64,000 nucleotides of DNA from Verrucomicrobiaceae bacterium (lineage in GTDB: Bacteria; Verrucomicrobiota; Verrucomicrobiia; Verrucomicrobiales; Verrucomicrobiaceae): positions 102,315-166,314 of the forward strand of contig CANIBP010000005.1 in the NCBI GenBank assembly GCA_947466075.1, read 5' to 3'. The notes under the pieces are model-generated. The model saw only the letters and a list, made by a program, of their open reading frames with translations, was not told the origin of the DNA and made no database searches. Positions 39,762 to 48,726 of this stretch are shown piece by piece. Position 1 is the first letter of the stretch. Every line of letters begins with the position of its first letter. Both the position numbers and the translations under genes were made by a program.

Positions 39762-41128
39762 GAGGCGGAGAAGTGCGTGAGAATCTGTTCCATGCGCGCG
39801 GAGCGGCTGCCTTTGAGCAGCACCACGTCTCCCTCACGCAACCATTCGCGCAGACGTGCGGCGCATGAAGCATGATCGGGAAAATGGCGGGCTTGCAGCG
39901 TGCTGTTCGTGCGTGCGGCGGCATCGCTGATGAGCGCGGCATAATCGCCACCCACGGTGAAGACAGCAGTAAGATCGAGTGAGGCAGCAAACTCGCCAAC
40001 ACGACGATGTTCAGCTTGTGCAATGTCTCCCAGCTCACCCATCCGGCCCAACACAGCCACACGACGTGCTGTGCCCAAAGTGCTGAGCATGCGCAGCCCA
40101 GCGATCATGCTGTCGGGATTCGCGTTGTAGGAATCGTCGATGAATTGGATCCCATCGACGATCTTTGGCTCCACACGGCCACCCGTGAGTTTCGCTTGGT
40201 TCAATGCATCCGCGATGTCCGCCGGTGCAATGCCTTGCCGCCAACCCATGCATGCGGCAAGCGCGGCATTGCCGACCATGTGCTCACCGAGAATGGGCAA
40301 CCTTGTTTCGACTTTTTCACCACCAAAATCGAGCGTGAAAGTCGTCCCGGTCGCGTCAGCTCGCAAATCGGAGGCGGAAACATCGCCACATCCCACCCCA
40401 GCCGTCGAAACAGTGGCCTGACAGTGACGGGCGATGACTTCGCTGTATTTGTCGTTCGCATTGAGCACGACAACACCACCGGCGCTCACATTGGCGGCTA
40501 AAGTGGCTTTTTCCCAGGCAATCGCATCCTGCGTGCCTAAGTGTTCAATATGAGCCATGCCAATATTGGTGATGATACCGGCATCTGGCTGCGCGATATC
40601 GGTGAGCACTTTGATTTCACCCGCGTGATTCATGCCCATCTCGGTGACGCAGCATTGATCGCCATCACGCATCGATAGTAGCGTGAGCGGCACACCGATG
40701 TGATTGTTTAAATTGCCGAATGTGGCGCGGGTCTGGCATTTGCGAGCCATGACGACGGCCGCGAGGTCTTTGGTCGATGTTTTGCCATTGCTGCCGGTCA
40801 AACCAATGATCAGTGCTGCGTGATGCTGGCGATAGCCTCGCGCCATAAGTTGCAAAGCCAGCAAAGTGTCGCCCACCTCGATCATAGCACACGGCAGGGC
40901 TCCCCAATTCGGATTGATCTTGCTGACAACGACGGCTGCGGCACCAGCGGCGGCGACTTGCGGAATGAAATCGTGTGCGTCGAACTTATCACCAACCAGT
41001 GCGACGAAAACCTCGCCAGCGGTGATCTTGCGCGAATCCGTGTTCACGTTTGTGACCAGACGCGATCCTTCACCACGCAGAGTACCTTCGGTGAAAGTGG
41101 TTAGAGTCTGGAGTGGCACGGGAATCAT
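39758..41128 (-). CDS. murF: UDP-MurNAc-tripeptide--D-alanyl-D-alanine ligase
   Basis: A 456-residue Mur ligase that adds D-Ala-D-Ala to the UDP-MurNAc-tripeptide. Motifs: NVNTDSRKITAGEVFVALVG at the N-terminal domain, the P-loop GLTGSNGKTSTKDL, NIGMAHIEHLG, and the C-terminal DDSYNANPDSMIAGL with RVAVLGRMGELG. Start and stop overlap neighbouring murE and mraY by 4 bp each, so all three are probably translated in a coupled way. Confidence 0.96.
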   Translation of the reverse strand: MIPVPLQTLTTFTEGTLRGEGSRLVTNVNTDSRKITAGEVFVALVGDKFDAHDFIPQVAAAGAAAVVVSKINPNWGALPCAMIEVGDTLLALQLMARGYRQHHAALIIGLTGSNGKTSTKDLAAVVMARKCQTRATFGNLNNHIGVPLTLLSMRDGDQCCVTEMGMNHAGEIKVLTDIAQPDAGIITNIGMAHIEHLGTQDAIAWEKATLAANVSAGGVVVLNANDKYSEVIARHCQATVSTAGVGCGDVSASDLRADATGTTFTLDFGGEKVETRLPILGEHMVGNAALAACMGWRQGIAPADIADALNQAKLTGGRVEPKIVDGIQFIDDSYNANPDSMIAGLRMLSTLGTARRVAVLGRMGELGDIAQAEHRRVGEFAASLDLTAVFTVGGDYAALISDAAARTNSTLQARHFPDHASCAARLREWLREGDVVLLKGSRSARMEQILTHFSAS

Positions 41129-42681
41129 CGATCAAAACGGTCTGGGCGGTCAAAGCCGCCACGCATGGCTTCGCGTTCAGCGGCTTTTTCTTCGCGCTCT
41201 TGGGCGCGGGTGGCTTTGAGTTCGTGCAGGAAGTGGCGGGCGATCTTGCGGTCGTCGAATGGGTATTTCTTGCCCTGAATGTCCTGATAATCTTCGTGCC
41301 CTTTGCCGGCGATGAGCACGAGATCGCCCTCCCAGGCGTTTTCGAGCGCGGTATGAATCGCGGTGCGACGGTCGGCGATGATGGCGTGTTTTTGCGGGCT
41401 TTTGAAACCAGCTTTTGCGTCATTCAAGATCTGCTCAGGATCTTCAGTGCGCGGATTGTCAGAGGTGAGCACGCAGATGTCGCTGCCAGCTTCGGCGGCA
41501 GCGGCCATCTTGGAGCGCTTGGTGCGATCACGGTCACCCCCACAGCCAAAAACGGTGATGAGACGCCGGGGGCGCAACGCGCGAGCAGTGCGCAACGCAT
41601 TCTCGAGACCGTCGGGCGTGTGTGCGTAATCGACGAAGACCTGGAAGCGTGAATTTTCGGAGACACGCTCCATGCGTCCCGGCACCTGCGGGGCATTTTG
41701 CAGATGCTTGATGGCCTCACGCAGATTCAAGCCGACGCCATGAGCAGCAGCGAGCGCCCCGAGGGCATTGTATACGTTGAAATCACCGATGAGAGGCAAG
41801 CGCACTAGGAAACTGCGGCCTTTGGCTTCGAGTTCGAAGGTGGTGCCGGTGAGGTCGTAGCGTACGTTGATGGCGCGGAATTCACAGCCGACACCGAAAC
41901 CGAAACGTGTGACGCGTTCGGTGTGTTCGAAGCGCTGCGCTAGTTTGCGGCCCCAGGAGTCGTCGCCATTGATGATCAAAGCCGAGCGTTTTGATTCAGC
42001 GGCCATTTCAAACAGCCGCACTTTGGCCTCGAAGTAGTTCTCCATCGTGCCGTGGTAATCGAGATGATCCTGCGTGAGATTGGTGAACACGGCAGCGGCG
42101 AAAGGCAGACCGAAGACGCGATCCTGATCGAGGGCATGCGAGGAAACCTCCATGGCGCAGGCACGGCAACCGTTGTCACGCATGTTGGCGAGCAGGCCCT
42201 GAATCTCGAGCGACTCAGGCGTGGTGTGCGTCGCAGGCAATTGCTCGCCGTTGCCCAGATCATAAAATACGGTGCCGAGCAAACCACTGCGCATCTGGGC
42301 AGTGTTGAACAGATGATGCATGAGGAAGGCCGTGGTAGTCTTCCCGTTCGTGCCGGTGACGCCAGCGATGATGATGTCTTTGGCCGGAAAATCCTTCAGA
42401 GCCGCCGCCGCTTGCGCCAAAGCGATGCGCGAATGACGCACATGCACCCACGGCACGGTCACATCATCGGGCGGAGCTTGTTCAGCGATGATCGCGGCTG
42501 CACCGAGTTCGATGGCTTTGGGAATGAAGTCGTGTCCATCTGCATGCGTGCCACGCAACGCGACAAAGGCGATGCCGGGGCCGACTTTGCGTGAATCAAA
42601 AGCAAGACCAGTGATGTCAGTGTCGAGGCTGCCAGAGACGGCTGGTTTGCCAAAATTCGGAATGAGATCGCGTAAGGTCAT
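41125..42681 (-). CDS. murE: UDP-N-acetylmuramoyl-tripeptide synthetase
   Basis: A 518-residue Mur ligase that adds the third residue of the stem peptide. Motifs: GLAFDSRKVGPGIAFVALRG, the P-loop GVTGTNGKTTTAF, LTQDHLDYHGTMENYF, and YAHTPDGLENALRT. The C-terminal segment TSDNPRTEDPEQI carries the DNPR motif typical of meso-diaminopimelate-specific MurE, so the wall is probably DAP type. The extra charged tail after FLHELKATRAQER is unusual for the family. It overlaps ftsI and murF by 4 bp. Confidence 0.95.
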   Translation of the reverse strand: MTLRDLIPNFGKPAVSGSLDTDITGLAFDSRKVGPGIAFVALRGTHADGHDFIPKAIELGAAAIIAEQAPPDDVTVPWVHVRHSRIALAQAAAALKDFPAKDIIIAGVTGTNGKTTTAFLMHHLFNTAQMRSGLLGTVFYDLGNGEQLPATHTTPESLEIQGLLANMRDNGCRACAMEVSSHALDQDRVFGLPFAAAVFTNLTQDHLDYHGTMENYFEAKVRLFEMAAESKRSALIINGDDSWGRKLAQRFEHTERVTRFGFGVGCEFRAINVRYDLTGTTFELEAKGRSFLVRLPLIGDFNVYNALGALAAAHGVGLNLREAIKHLQNAPQVPGRMERVSENSRFQVFVDYAHTPDGLENALRTARALRPRRLITVFGCGGDRDRTKRSKMAAAAEAGSDICVLTSDNPRTEDPEQILNDAKAGFKSPQKHAIIADRRTAIHTALENAWEGDLVLIAGKGHEDYQDIQGKKYPFDDRKIARHFLHELKATRAQEREEKAAEREAMRGGFDRPDRFDR

Positions 42682-44540
42682 TGGGCGTCTCCTTTCGCTG
42701 CGACCTTGATCGGACGTTCGTGACGAATGGCTAGATGATCGAGCGTCTCATGCACGACTTCAGCAAAGATTGGCGCGGCGACACGACCGCCACGGATCAT
42801 TTTTTCGCTCTCAGCCTTCGGATCATCAAGCATGACGAGGCAGGCAACCTGTGGTTTTTCTACCGGCGCAAAGCCGACGAACGAAGTGAGGTAGGAACCT
42901 TCGATATAACGCCTTTTTTCGGGGTCGTAGCGACGCGAGGTACCAGTTTTTCCAGCAACACGCACATCGGGCAAGACAGCGCGGCTGCCGGTGCCTTCGA
43001 GCACGACGCCTTCGAGGAAATCACGCAGCGAAGCGGCCGTCTTCGCGGTGCAAACCTGCCACACGGGCTGCGGCGGCGTCATTTCGACATCGCCGTTCGG
43101 TTTCACGACGCGGTCAATGAGGCGTGGCTTCATGAGCACGCCGCCATTCGCGATGGCGCCGTAGGCCAGGCACATTTGCAGTGGCGTGACCGAGACCTCA
43201 TAGCCGATGGGCATGCGCGAGAAGGTTGTATTGCTCCACTTGCCAGTGTTCAAGTAACCGGCTTTTTCTCCGAGGAGACCGAGTCCAGTAACGCTGCCAA
43301 AACCGAAGCGTGAAGCATAGTCGAGCATCATGTCCTGACCGACGTGCTTGCTGATTTTGTACATGCCGATGTTACTGGAATGCACGAGCACGCCCTTGAC
43401 GGTCTGCATTCCGAGGGGTTCGTCATCGCTGAGTTTTACTTTCCGCACGGGGTCTTCATAGAACATGTTACCGCAGTCGATCTTGTCGGTGGGCGTGACC
43501 TTGTGGTTGTCGAGCGCGGCAGCGAGCGTAACCACTTTGAAGATAGAACCGGGCTCATACGGATCGGCGATGACGTGATTGGTCCAAGTGCTGACATCAG
43601 GGCTGTTCACATCGAGGTGTGGACGTGCGGCCATCGCCAAGATGGTGCCGGTGGCGGGTTCGGTGACGACGATGACGACGCGTCGAGCCTTGTTGGCTTT
43701 CCAGGCACGCTCGCAGATGGCTTCCACATTGTCCTGAAGCTGCATGTCGATGGTGAGATGCACGTCACTGCCATGTTTGGGCTCGACGACTAGACCACGG
43801 TAGGCTGGCAGTTCGTGACCTGATTTGTCGCGCTCAATAAACTGCTCACCAGGGGTGCCGGTGAGTTCGGGATCCTTGAGACGCTCAACACCCCAGCGGC
43901 CTTTGTTGCTGGTATCCGTATCTCCAAGCACAAGCGAGAGACGATCACGTGCAGGAAATCGACGCGCGATCGTAGGTCGCAGATGAAGACCGACGATGTG
44001 CTCGGCTTTAAACAAAATATCCCACTGCTTTGCTTGCTCCTCTTCGATTTGTTTGACCAGCACGATCTCCGACGTGTCGGATGCGATTTGTTGGCGAATT
44101 TCGTTCTCTGGCAGCGGCAGGATGCCCGCGAGCACTTTGGCGACGTGATCGTGATAAGCAGCAATTGTTTCAGCCTCGCTGAGTTGCGCACGTAAATCGA
44201 CGGGCCGCATGCCACGCAGGGCGGCGAGATGATAACGCACTGTGATGATCTCACGCAAATGCGTACGGTCTGTGTAAAGCTCGCTCACGTATTCGTCATG
44301 CGCGAGGTATTCGCCGTTGAAGTCCTTGATGGCACCACGATGTGCAGGCAACACGATATGGCGCTGGTACTTTTTAGCGGCAAGAGCCGTAAGACGCGGC
44401 GATTCTTTGATTTGAATCACCGCAAGTCGCCATGTCACGAGCGAGAAGCCCGCAAGCAGTACAAACAGCAGCAGTAGCATGCGACGGCACACCGGGCGGT
44501 CACGGCGAATCTGGGTTTGGTTTGGCAAAGGCTGGCTCAC
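42678..44540 (-). CDS. ftsI: Class B penicillin-binding protein, septal transpeptidase
   Basis: A 620-residue bitopic protein. After a basic N terminus comes one transmembrane helix (RMLLLLFVLLAGFSLVTW, about 20-38), a PBP dimerisation domain, and the transpeptidase. Active-site motifs are present: SxxK as GSIFKVV, SxN as SSNIGM, and KTG as AGKTGTSRR. It cross-links septal peptidoglycan, probably with FtsW. It overlaps ftsL and murE by 4 bp. No PASTA domains are seen. Confidence 0.94.
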   Translation of the reverse strand: MSQPLPNQTQIRRDRPVCRRMLLLLFVLLAGFSLVTWRLAVIQIKESPRLTALAAKKYQRHIVLPAHRGAIKDFNGEYLAHDEYVSELYTDRTHLREIITVRYHLAALRGMRPVDLRAQLSEAETIAAYHDHVAKVLAGILPLPENEIRQQIASDTSEIVLVKQIEEEQAKQWDILFKAEHIVGLHLRPTIARRFPARDRLSLVLGDTDTSNKGRWGVERLKDPELTGTPGEQFIERDKSGHELPAYRGLVVEPKHGSDVHLTIDMQLQDNVEAICERAWKANKARRVVIVVTEPATGTILAMAARPHLDVNSPDVSTWTNHVIADPYEPGSIFKVVTLAAALDNHKVTPTDKIDCGNMFYEDPVRKVKLSDDEPLGMQTVKGVLVHSSNIGMYKISKHVGQDMMLDYASRFGFGSVTGLGLLGEKAGYLNTGKWSNTTFSRMPIGYEVSVTPLQMCLAYGAIANGGVLMKPRLIDRVVKPNGDVEMTPPQPVWQVCTAKTAASLRDFLEGVVLEGTGSRAVLPDVRVAGKTGTSRRYDPEKRRYIEGSYLTSFVGFAPVEKPQVACLVMLDDPKAESEKMIRGGRVAAPIFAEVVHETLDHLAIRHERPIKVAAKGDAQ

Positions 44541-44914
44541 GGATGCTGAGGCGTGGTTTGTGCGATGGAAGGATCAGATGTGATCGAAGCGGTGACCTGC
44601 GGAAGTGGTTTGAGCATGAGCAGGCTGTGTTTGGTGATCGGACGCAGCAGTGTGCCAGAACTGGTCAGGCGCGGCTGCACTCGATCACGAGTGAGCATCG
44701 TTTCGATGCGATTGTTCAAGGCAACGATTTCGGCCTGTAGCAGGCGTGCCTCGGATTCGACCTTACGTTGCTCTTCACCAAGGGCGCGCACGCGGTTTTT
44801 GCTCACGACAATGCCGAGGCCGGCAAGTGCCAGCGATGCAACGACAAGCAGGATCGCCGTGATCATCGGCAGTCCAAGGCTGTTGCGGTAGCGATTGCGT
44901 TGACTTGGTTTCAT
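44537..44914 (-). CDS. ftsL: FtsL-like small division protein
   Basis: A 125-residue bitopic membrane protein. One transmembrane helix (LPMITAILLVVASLALAGLG, about 15-35) is followed by a coiled-coil (VRALGEEQRKVESEARLLQAEI...NNRIETML) and a short periplasmic tail. Sequence similarity is weak, as usual for FtsL; the call rests on the topology and on the position between rsmH and ftsI, overlapping each by 4 bp. In other bacteria FtsL works with FtsB/FtsQ to activate FtsWI. Confidence 0.8.
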   Translation of the reverse strand: MKPSQRNRYRNSLGLPMITAILLVVASLALAGLGIVVSKNRVRALGEEQRKVESEARLLQAEIVALNNRIETMLTRDRVQPRLTSSGTLLRPITKHSLLMLKPLPQVTASITSDPSIAQTTPQHP

Positions 44915-45834
44915 GTAGGAAGGCGCTCGGCCACGCGCAGCACAGCGCTGCGAGCTCGAGGGTTGCGTTCGATTTCTTGGGCCGACGCTTGAACCGGCTT
45001 GCGAGTGATGAGCTTAAGTAAGCAATCGGGGTTTTTGCGTGCCTCGGGCCATTCTGGGCGATCGATAAACGGTGCCGAGAGATGCTGGAGCGTTTGTTTA
45101 ACGATGCGGTCCTCCAGCGAGTGGAAGGAGATCACCGCCAGCCTGCCGCCAGGTTTCAGCCAACGTGGTGCGGCGGCAAGAAAATCGTGTAGCGCGGCCA
45201 GTTCGTCATTCACCGCGATGCGCAGCGCCTGAAACACAAGCGTGGCGGGGTGGCGCTTGCCGCGCTTTGGCGATGCAGCGACAACGATGTCAGCGAACTG
45301 CAAGGTCGTTTGAATGCGATGTGCGGTGCGGGCTTTGATGATCGCACGTGCAATGCGGCGTGCGTTTGGCTCCTCGCCATAGTCAAAGAAGATGCGCATG
45401 AGTTCCGCCTCATCTGCGGTATTCACCAAATCCGCAGCTGTGCGTGGTGAATCCGTGTCCATGCGCAGATCGAGCGGGCCGTCCCGCATGAACGAGAAAC
45501 CACGTGCGGCGTCATCAAGCTGATGACTCGAGACACCTATGTCCACCAGCATGCCATCGAAACCTGACACACCTGTTTCTTCAACGATCTGCGGGAAGTG
45601 GCGGAAATTACCGCGCAGCGCACAGAATTGAGCCGCGTATGGCTTGAGACGCTCTTTAGCATGCCTGAGCGCATTCACATCCTGATCCATCGCGACGACA
45701 CGTGCACCATGTTGCAGCAGTGCTTCAGAATGCCCGCCGCCACCCAGCGTACCATCAAACATCAGCTTGCCGGGAGCGGGCTGGAGCAACTCGATAACCT
45801 CCGCGAGCAACACCGGCGCATGATAAAAAGGCAT
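44911..45834 (-). CDS. rsmH: 16S rRNA (cytosine1402-N4)-methyltransferase
   Basis: A 307-residue SAM-dependent methyltransferase acting on C1402 of 16S rRNA. It starts MPFYHAPVLLAEVIELLQP; the SAM-binding FDGTLGGGGHSEALL, MLVDIGVSSHQLDDAARGFSF and the C-terminal LKPGGRLAVISFHSLEDRIVK are typical. An in-frame ATG at 46128 would add 98 residues with no family match, so I set the start at 45834. It is the first gene of the cluster; mraZ, usual upstream of rsmH, is not visible. A tttcgcgaaa palindrome lies directly before the start. Confidence 0.92.
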   Translation of the reverse strand: MPFYHAPVLLAEVIELLQPAPGKLMFDGTLGGGGHSEALLQHGARVVAMDQDVNALRHAKERLKPYAAQFCALRGNFRHFPQIVEETGVSGFDGMLVDIGVSSHQLDDAARGFSFMRDGPLDLRMDTDSPRTAADLVNTADEAELMRIFFDYGEEPNARRIARAIIKARTAHRIQTTLQFADIVVAASPKRGKRHPATLVFQALRIAVNDELAALHDFLAAAPRWLKPGGRLAVISFHSLEDRIVKQTLQHLSAPFIDRPEWPEARKNPDCLLKLITRKPVQASAQEIERNPRARSAVLRVAERLPT

Positions 45835-46511
45835 ATTTCGCGAAAAATGTTCGGGAGGGTTAGGCTCGAGAGAGTCCCCTCCTCCCCCTGTGCCCGGTCG
45901 AGTCACCAAGGTGCCACGTCCCCAGGGCATGAGATCGTCCATCGCGTCAGCAGTGCCAAACCAAGGCCAGCCACCCACTTGAGAAAATCCAATCAGTGTG
46001 GAAATCTCACCCAGCCATGATCGCACAAACAACCGCCCCTTCCGACTTGGCCGGTTAAAGAGGCGCGGCAGGGAGAATCCAACTGCGGGAAGCGCGTTCA
46101 TGGGAGTAGCAGAAAACGAATCGGTCATCCAAGCAAAAAAGGGTGACAGACAGCGTGCGGACTAAAAACTTAACTAATCCTTATAATCTAGGGGGCGCTG
46201 CCTTGGCAATCGTCTATTTTCAGAATTTTTGCTTCCAAATAGAATTACTCTAAAACTGTTCATTCGACCAATTGGAGGTTTTAGATTTACCCTAAAACTA
46301 AGTTTCATGGTCTGCCTTCTAACAATGCCACGGAGGAGTCTAACTACTTTCGATGAACCGCTGCAACACAGTCTGAGAGCGCCCAATCACCATCAATTGT
46401 CCCGGTGCCCTCACAATAATTAACGACACCATACCAAGAGGAATCTCGACAGATGGCAGGGGATATTGCTAGCCTCGCGGAAATTGAAACAATTCCGACC
46501 CACCAACCACC
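45835..46511. other. Intergenic region before the division cluster
   Basis: No gene is supported in these 677 bp. The frame of rsmH stays open back to 46128, but the 98 extra codons have no recognisable fold and I treat them as leader. Visible elements are the palindrome tttcgcgaaa at 45836-45845, right against the rsmH ATG, and an inverted repeat gttttag/ctaaaac at 46278-46298 in an AT-rich stretch. The promoter of the mur/fts cluster should lie here, in the AT-rich part (46140-46320), but I cannot fix -35/-10 boxes. Confidence 0.5.
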
Positions 46512-47171
46512 ATGGCCAAAAAACCTGCTACAAAAAAGGCACCCGCGAAAAAGAAGCCTGCTTCAGCCAAGAAGCCAACCCCTGCTAAAAAGAAACCGTT
46601 GCCGGTAAAGAAAGCAGTCGCTTCCAAGAAAAAAGCAATTCCTGAGAAGAAGCCGATGGCTGTGAAAGCAAAAGCGCCATCCAAGCCCAAGCCAGTTGCC
46701 CCAGCCAAAATGCCCGAGCCAGTACCCGTGCTGAAGCCCGTCTTTGAAACACCGGCACCCAAGCCAGCGCCCGTGCCGCCCTCTCCCGCAGCGCCCAAAC
46801 TTGTGATGAAAACCGGCGCTGGAGGTGCCACATCTCTCACTGTAGCCGCCCAGGCCTCAGCTGGGGCCGCAGCCAATGGCAGCACGCATCCCGCCAACAT
46901 TCTCGTGCTCGTCAGTAGCGGCGGTTGGCCCGTGACTGACCTGACCAAGGACCACTTCACGCTGATGGAATATTTCGAAGTTCCAGGCCAACAAGCTCCT
47001 TTCAGCAATAACGTCACCTCTTTCCGTAACGTCGGCACGGGAGCCTACCTGCTTCAGGTGAAACCCATCAACGGCGCACCGTGGCGGACTGGCCATCACT
47101 TAGCGCAAATTCTCGTCTCCTCCGCTGATGATCGTCAAGGCCAAGCCGCAGTGAAGCTGATCATTCGCTGA
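46512..47171 (+). CDS. Histone H1-like Lys/Ala/Pro-rich protein with a C-terminal folded domain
   Basis: A 219-residue protein. Residues 1-65 are repeats of KKPA/AKK type (MAKKPATKKAPAKKKPASAK), as in bacterial histone H1-like proteins, followed by a Pro-rich linker to about residue 95. The C-terminal 110 residues (VLVSSGGWPVTDLTKDHFTL, then GAYLLQVKPI) look like a beta-sandwich, unlike simple AlgP/Hc1 proteins. The basic tail would bind DNA or RNA; the role of the folded domain is unknown. It is alone on the plus strand, divergent from the division cluster. Confidence 0.65.
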   Translation: MAKKPATKKAPAKKKPASAKKPTPAKKKPLPVKKAVASKKKAIPEKKPMAVKAKAPSKPKPVAPAKMPEPVPVLKPVFETPAPKPAPVPPSPAAPKLVMKTGAGGATSLTVAAQASAGAAANGSTHPANILVLVSSGGWPVTDLTKDHFTLMEYFEVPGQQAPFSNNVTSFRNVGTGAYLLQVKPINGAPWRTGHHLAQILVSSADDRQGQAAVKLIIR

Positions 47172-47228
47172 TTGATCACCCTATGATTCGCTATCGACAG
47201 GACCACTGGCACCGCTAGCATACTTGTC

Positions 47229-48284
47229 ATGAATCGTCGTTCCTTCCTCGCGCACTCGTTTGCTGCCGCCGCGACTCCCTCGTTCTCACGAGCCGCCATT
47301 CAGGGCGGAAAACTCGACATCGGCCTCGATCATTTCTCTGTTCGCGCCACAGGCTGGAAGGCCGCACAGTTCATTGAGTATGCCGTGTCATTGAAGCTCG
47401 ACACCATGTTCATCTCCGAACTGCATGTGTTTGAAAACTTCGAGGAGACCTACCTGAAAAGCCTCAAAAAGCAGGCCGACCGCGCCGGATTGAAGCTCTA
47501 CGTCGGCACCGGCAGTGTGTGCAAAACTTCCAACACTTGGAAGGACACTTACGGCACGCCCGAGGAACACCTCGCCCTCACCATTCGCATCGCCAAGACC
47601 CTTGGCTCGCCCGTGGCACGCTGCTATCTCGGCAATCAAAAGGACCGTAGCACTGACGGCGGCATCCAGAAGCACATCGAGGAAGTCATCAAGACCATCC
47701 AAGCCTGCCAGTCCAAAGCCGAGGGTGAAGGCATCAAGATCGCCATCGAAAACCACGCAGGCGACATGCAGTCGCACGAGCTCAAGGCACTCATCGAAGC
47801 CGCCGGCAAAGGCTATGTCGGAGCCAACATCGACCCCGGCAATGCTGTCTGGGCGCTCGAAGAGCCCATGAAACATCTCGAAATACTCGGTCCTCTCACC
47901 GTCTGCAGCAGCGTGCGGGACAGCATGCTCTGGGAGGATGAAAAAGGCGCGGCTGTCGTCCAATGGACCGCCATCGGGGAAGGCCTCGTCGATTACAAAG
48001 CCTACGCCAAGCGCTTTGCTGAACTCGCCCCCGGTGTGCCGCTGCAAGTCGAAACCATATCCGGCTTCGCACGTCCATTTGAATACCAGAAGGACGAATT
48101 TTGGAAGATTTTCCCCAATCACCGCGACACCCCCATGTTCAAAGCCTGGCTCGACATGGCGAAGCGTGGCAAAAAAATCGATAGCTTCAAAGCCCCCGAC
48201 GGCCCGGGCAAAAAAGACGCCGAAATCGCCTACCAAAAAGGTGAAGCCGAGCGCAGTTTTGACTGGCTGCGCGCAAATGCGTGA
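47229..48284 (+). CDS. Exported sugar phosphate isomerase/epimerase-like TIM barrel
   Basis: A 351-residue protein with a twin-arginine signal (MNRRSFLAHSFAAAATPSFS). The mature part is a xylose-isomerase-like TIM barrel (AP endonuclease 2 superfamily): GLDHFSVRATGWKAAQFIEY, IAIENHAGDMQSHELKALIE (metal-binding Glu/His), and VGANIDPGNAVWA with the Asp ligand. Related enzymes isomerise or epimerise sugars or act as 3-dehydroshikimate dehydratase-like lyases; Planctomycetes and Verrucomicrobia have many exported copies. Substrate unknown. It is the last core gene before the tRNA fragment. Confidence 0.8.
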   Translation: MNRRSFLAHSFAAAATPSFSRAAIQGGKLDIGLDHFSVRATGWKAAQFIEYAVSLKLDTMFISELHVFENFEETYLKSLKKQADRAGLKLYVGTGSVCKTSNTWKDTYGTPEEHLALTIRIAKTLGSPVARCYLGNQKDRSTDGGIQKHIEEVIKTIQACQSKAEGEGIKIAIENHAGDMQSHELKALIEAAGKGYVGANIDPGNAVWALEEPMKHLEILGPLTVCSSVRDSMLWEDEKGAAVVQWTAIGEGLVDYKAYAKRFAELAPGVPLQVETISGFARPFEYQKDEFWKIFPNHRDTPMFKAWLDMAKRGKKIDSFKAPDGPGKKDAEIAYQKGEAERSFDWLRANA

Positions 48285-48327
48285 TTGCACATCGCCCATC
48301 TTCGCGATACATCGCCGCACGTCCGAT

Positions 48328-48366
48328 GCGTGGATAGCTCAGTGGTAGAGCGGCTCGTTTACACCG
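48328..48366 (+). pseudogene. 5' half of tRNA-Val (UAC), truncated after the anticodon loop
   Basis: The sequence begins gcgtgga (acceptor strand), then ta, the D arm gctc-agtggta-gagc, and an anticodon arm gctcg-tttacac-cg with anticodon TAC. The 3' side of the anticodon stem should read cgagc, but it changes after cg to tgaaaagg. No variable loop, T arm or 3' acceptor strand follows. This marks the boundary between core genes and the accessory region, and may be the left end of an integrated element. Confidence 0.7.
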
Positions 48367-48726
48367 TGAAAAGGTTGATTTGCCCCATTTTGCCTCACCT
48401 GTTCTCTCTTCGTTTCCCCTTCGTAAAGGCACGAAAACGGGTGATCCCAAAGGACCTCAATTAGCCCCATTTTGCACCCCCGAGTATACAAAACAGTATC
48501 AGCAAGTTGATCGTTGTGACGCGAATGCATGCCGTCTGTTATGATACATAAATTTGACCATTTTGGCCAACGATAATGCCATGGAACGCACTTGATTCAG
48601 TGCTTCAAATCAGCGGGCAATATTTTTTAAAGAACGACTTGTGTCCCGCTCCGGTTTGGTAAATCATCCTCGTGCGCTGGTTTCAATGCCAGTTATGCAG
48701 AGACTTCGATTAATTAGTGAGTCTGC
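48367..48726. other. Junction region with 12-bp direct repeats
   Basis: No gene is supported. The 12-mer gccccattttgc occurs at 48382-48393 and 48464-48475 (82 bp apart, same orientation), followed by a related tttgaccattttggcc near 48552. Such spaced repeats beside an excisionase-like gene could be arm-type sites for an integrase or Xis protein; this is inference. Confidence 0.4.

Noticed and set aside
45835..46128. 98-codon N-terminal extension of rsmH
   Set aside because: The extension has no similarity to RsmH or MraZ and ends in Gly-rich, leader-like sequence; MPFYHAPVLL is the usual family start.
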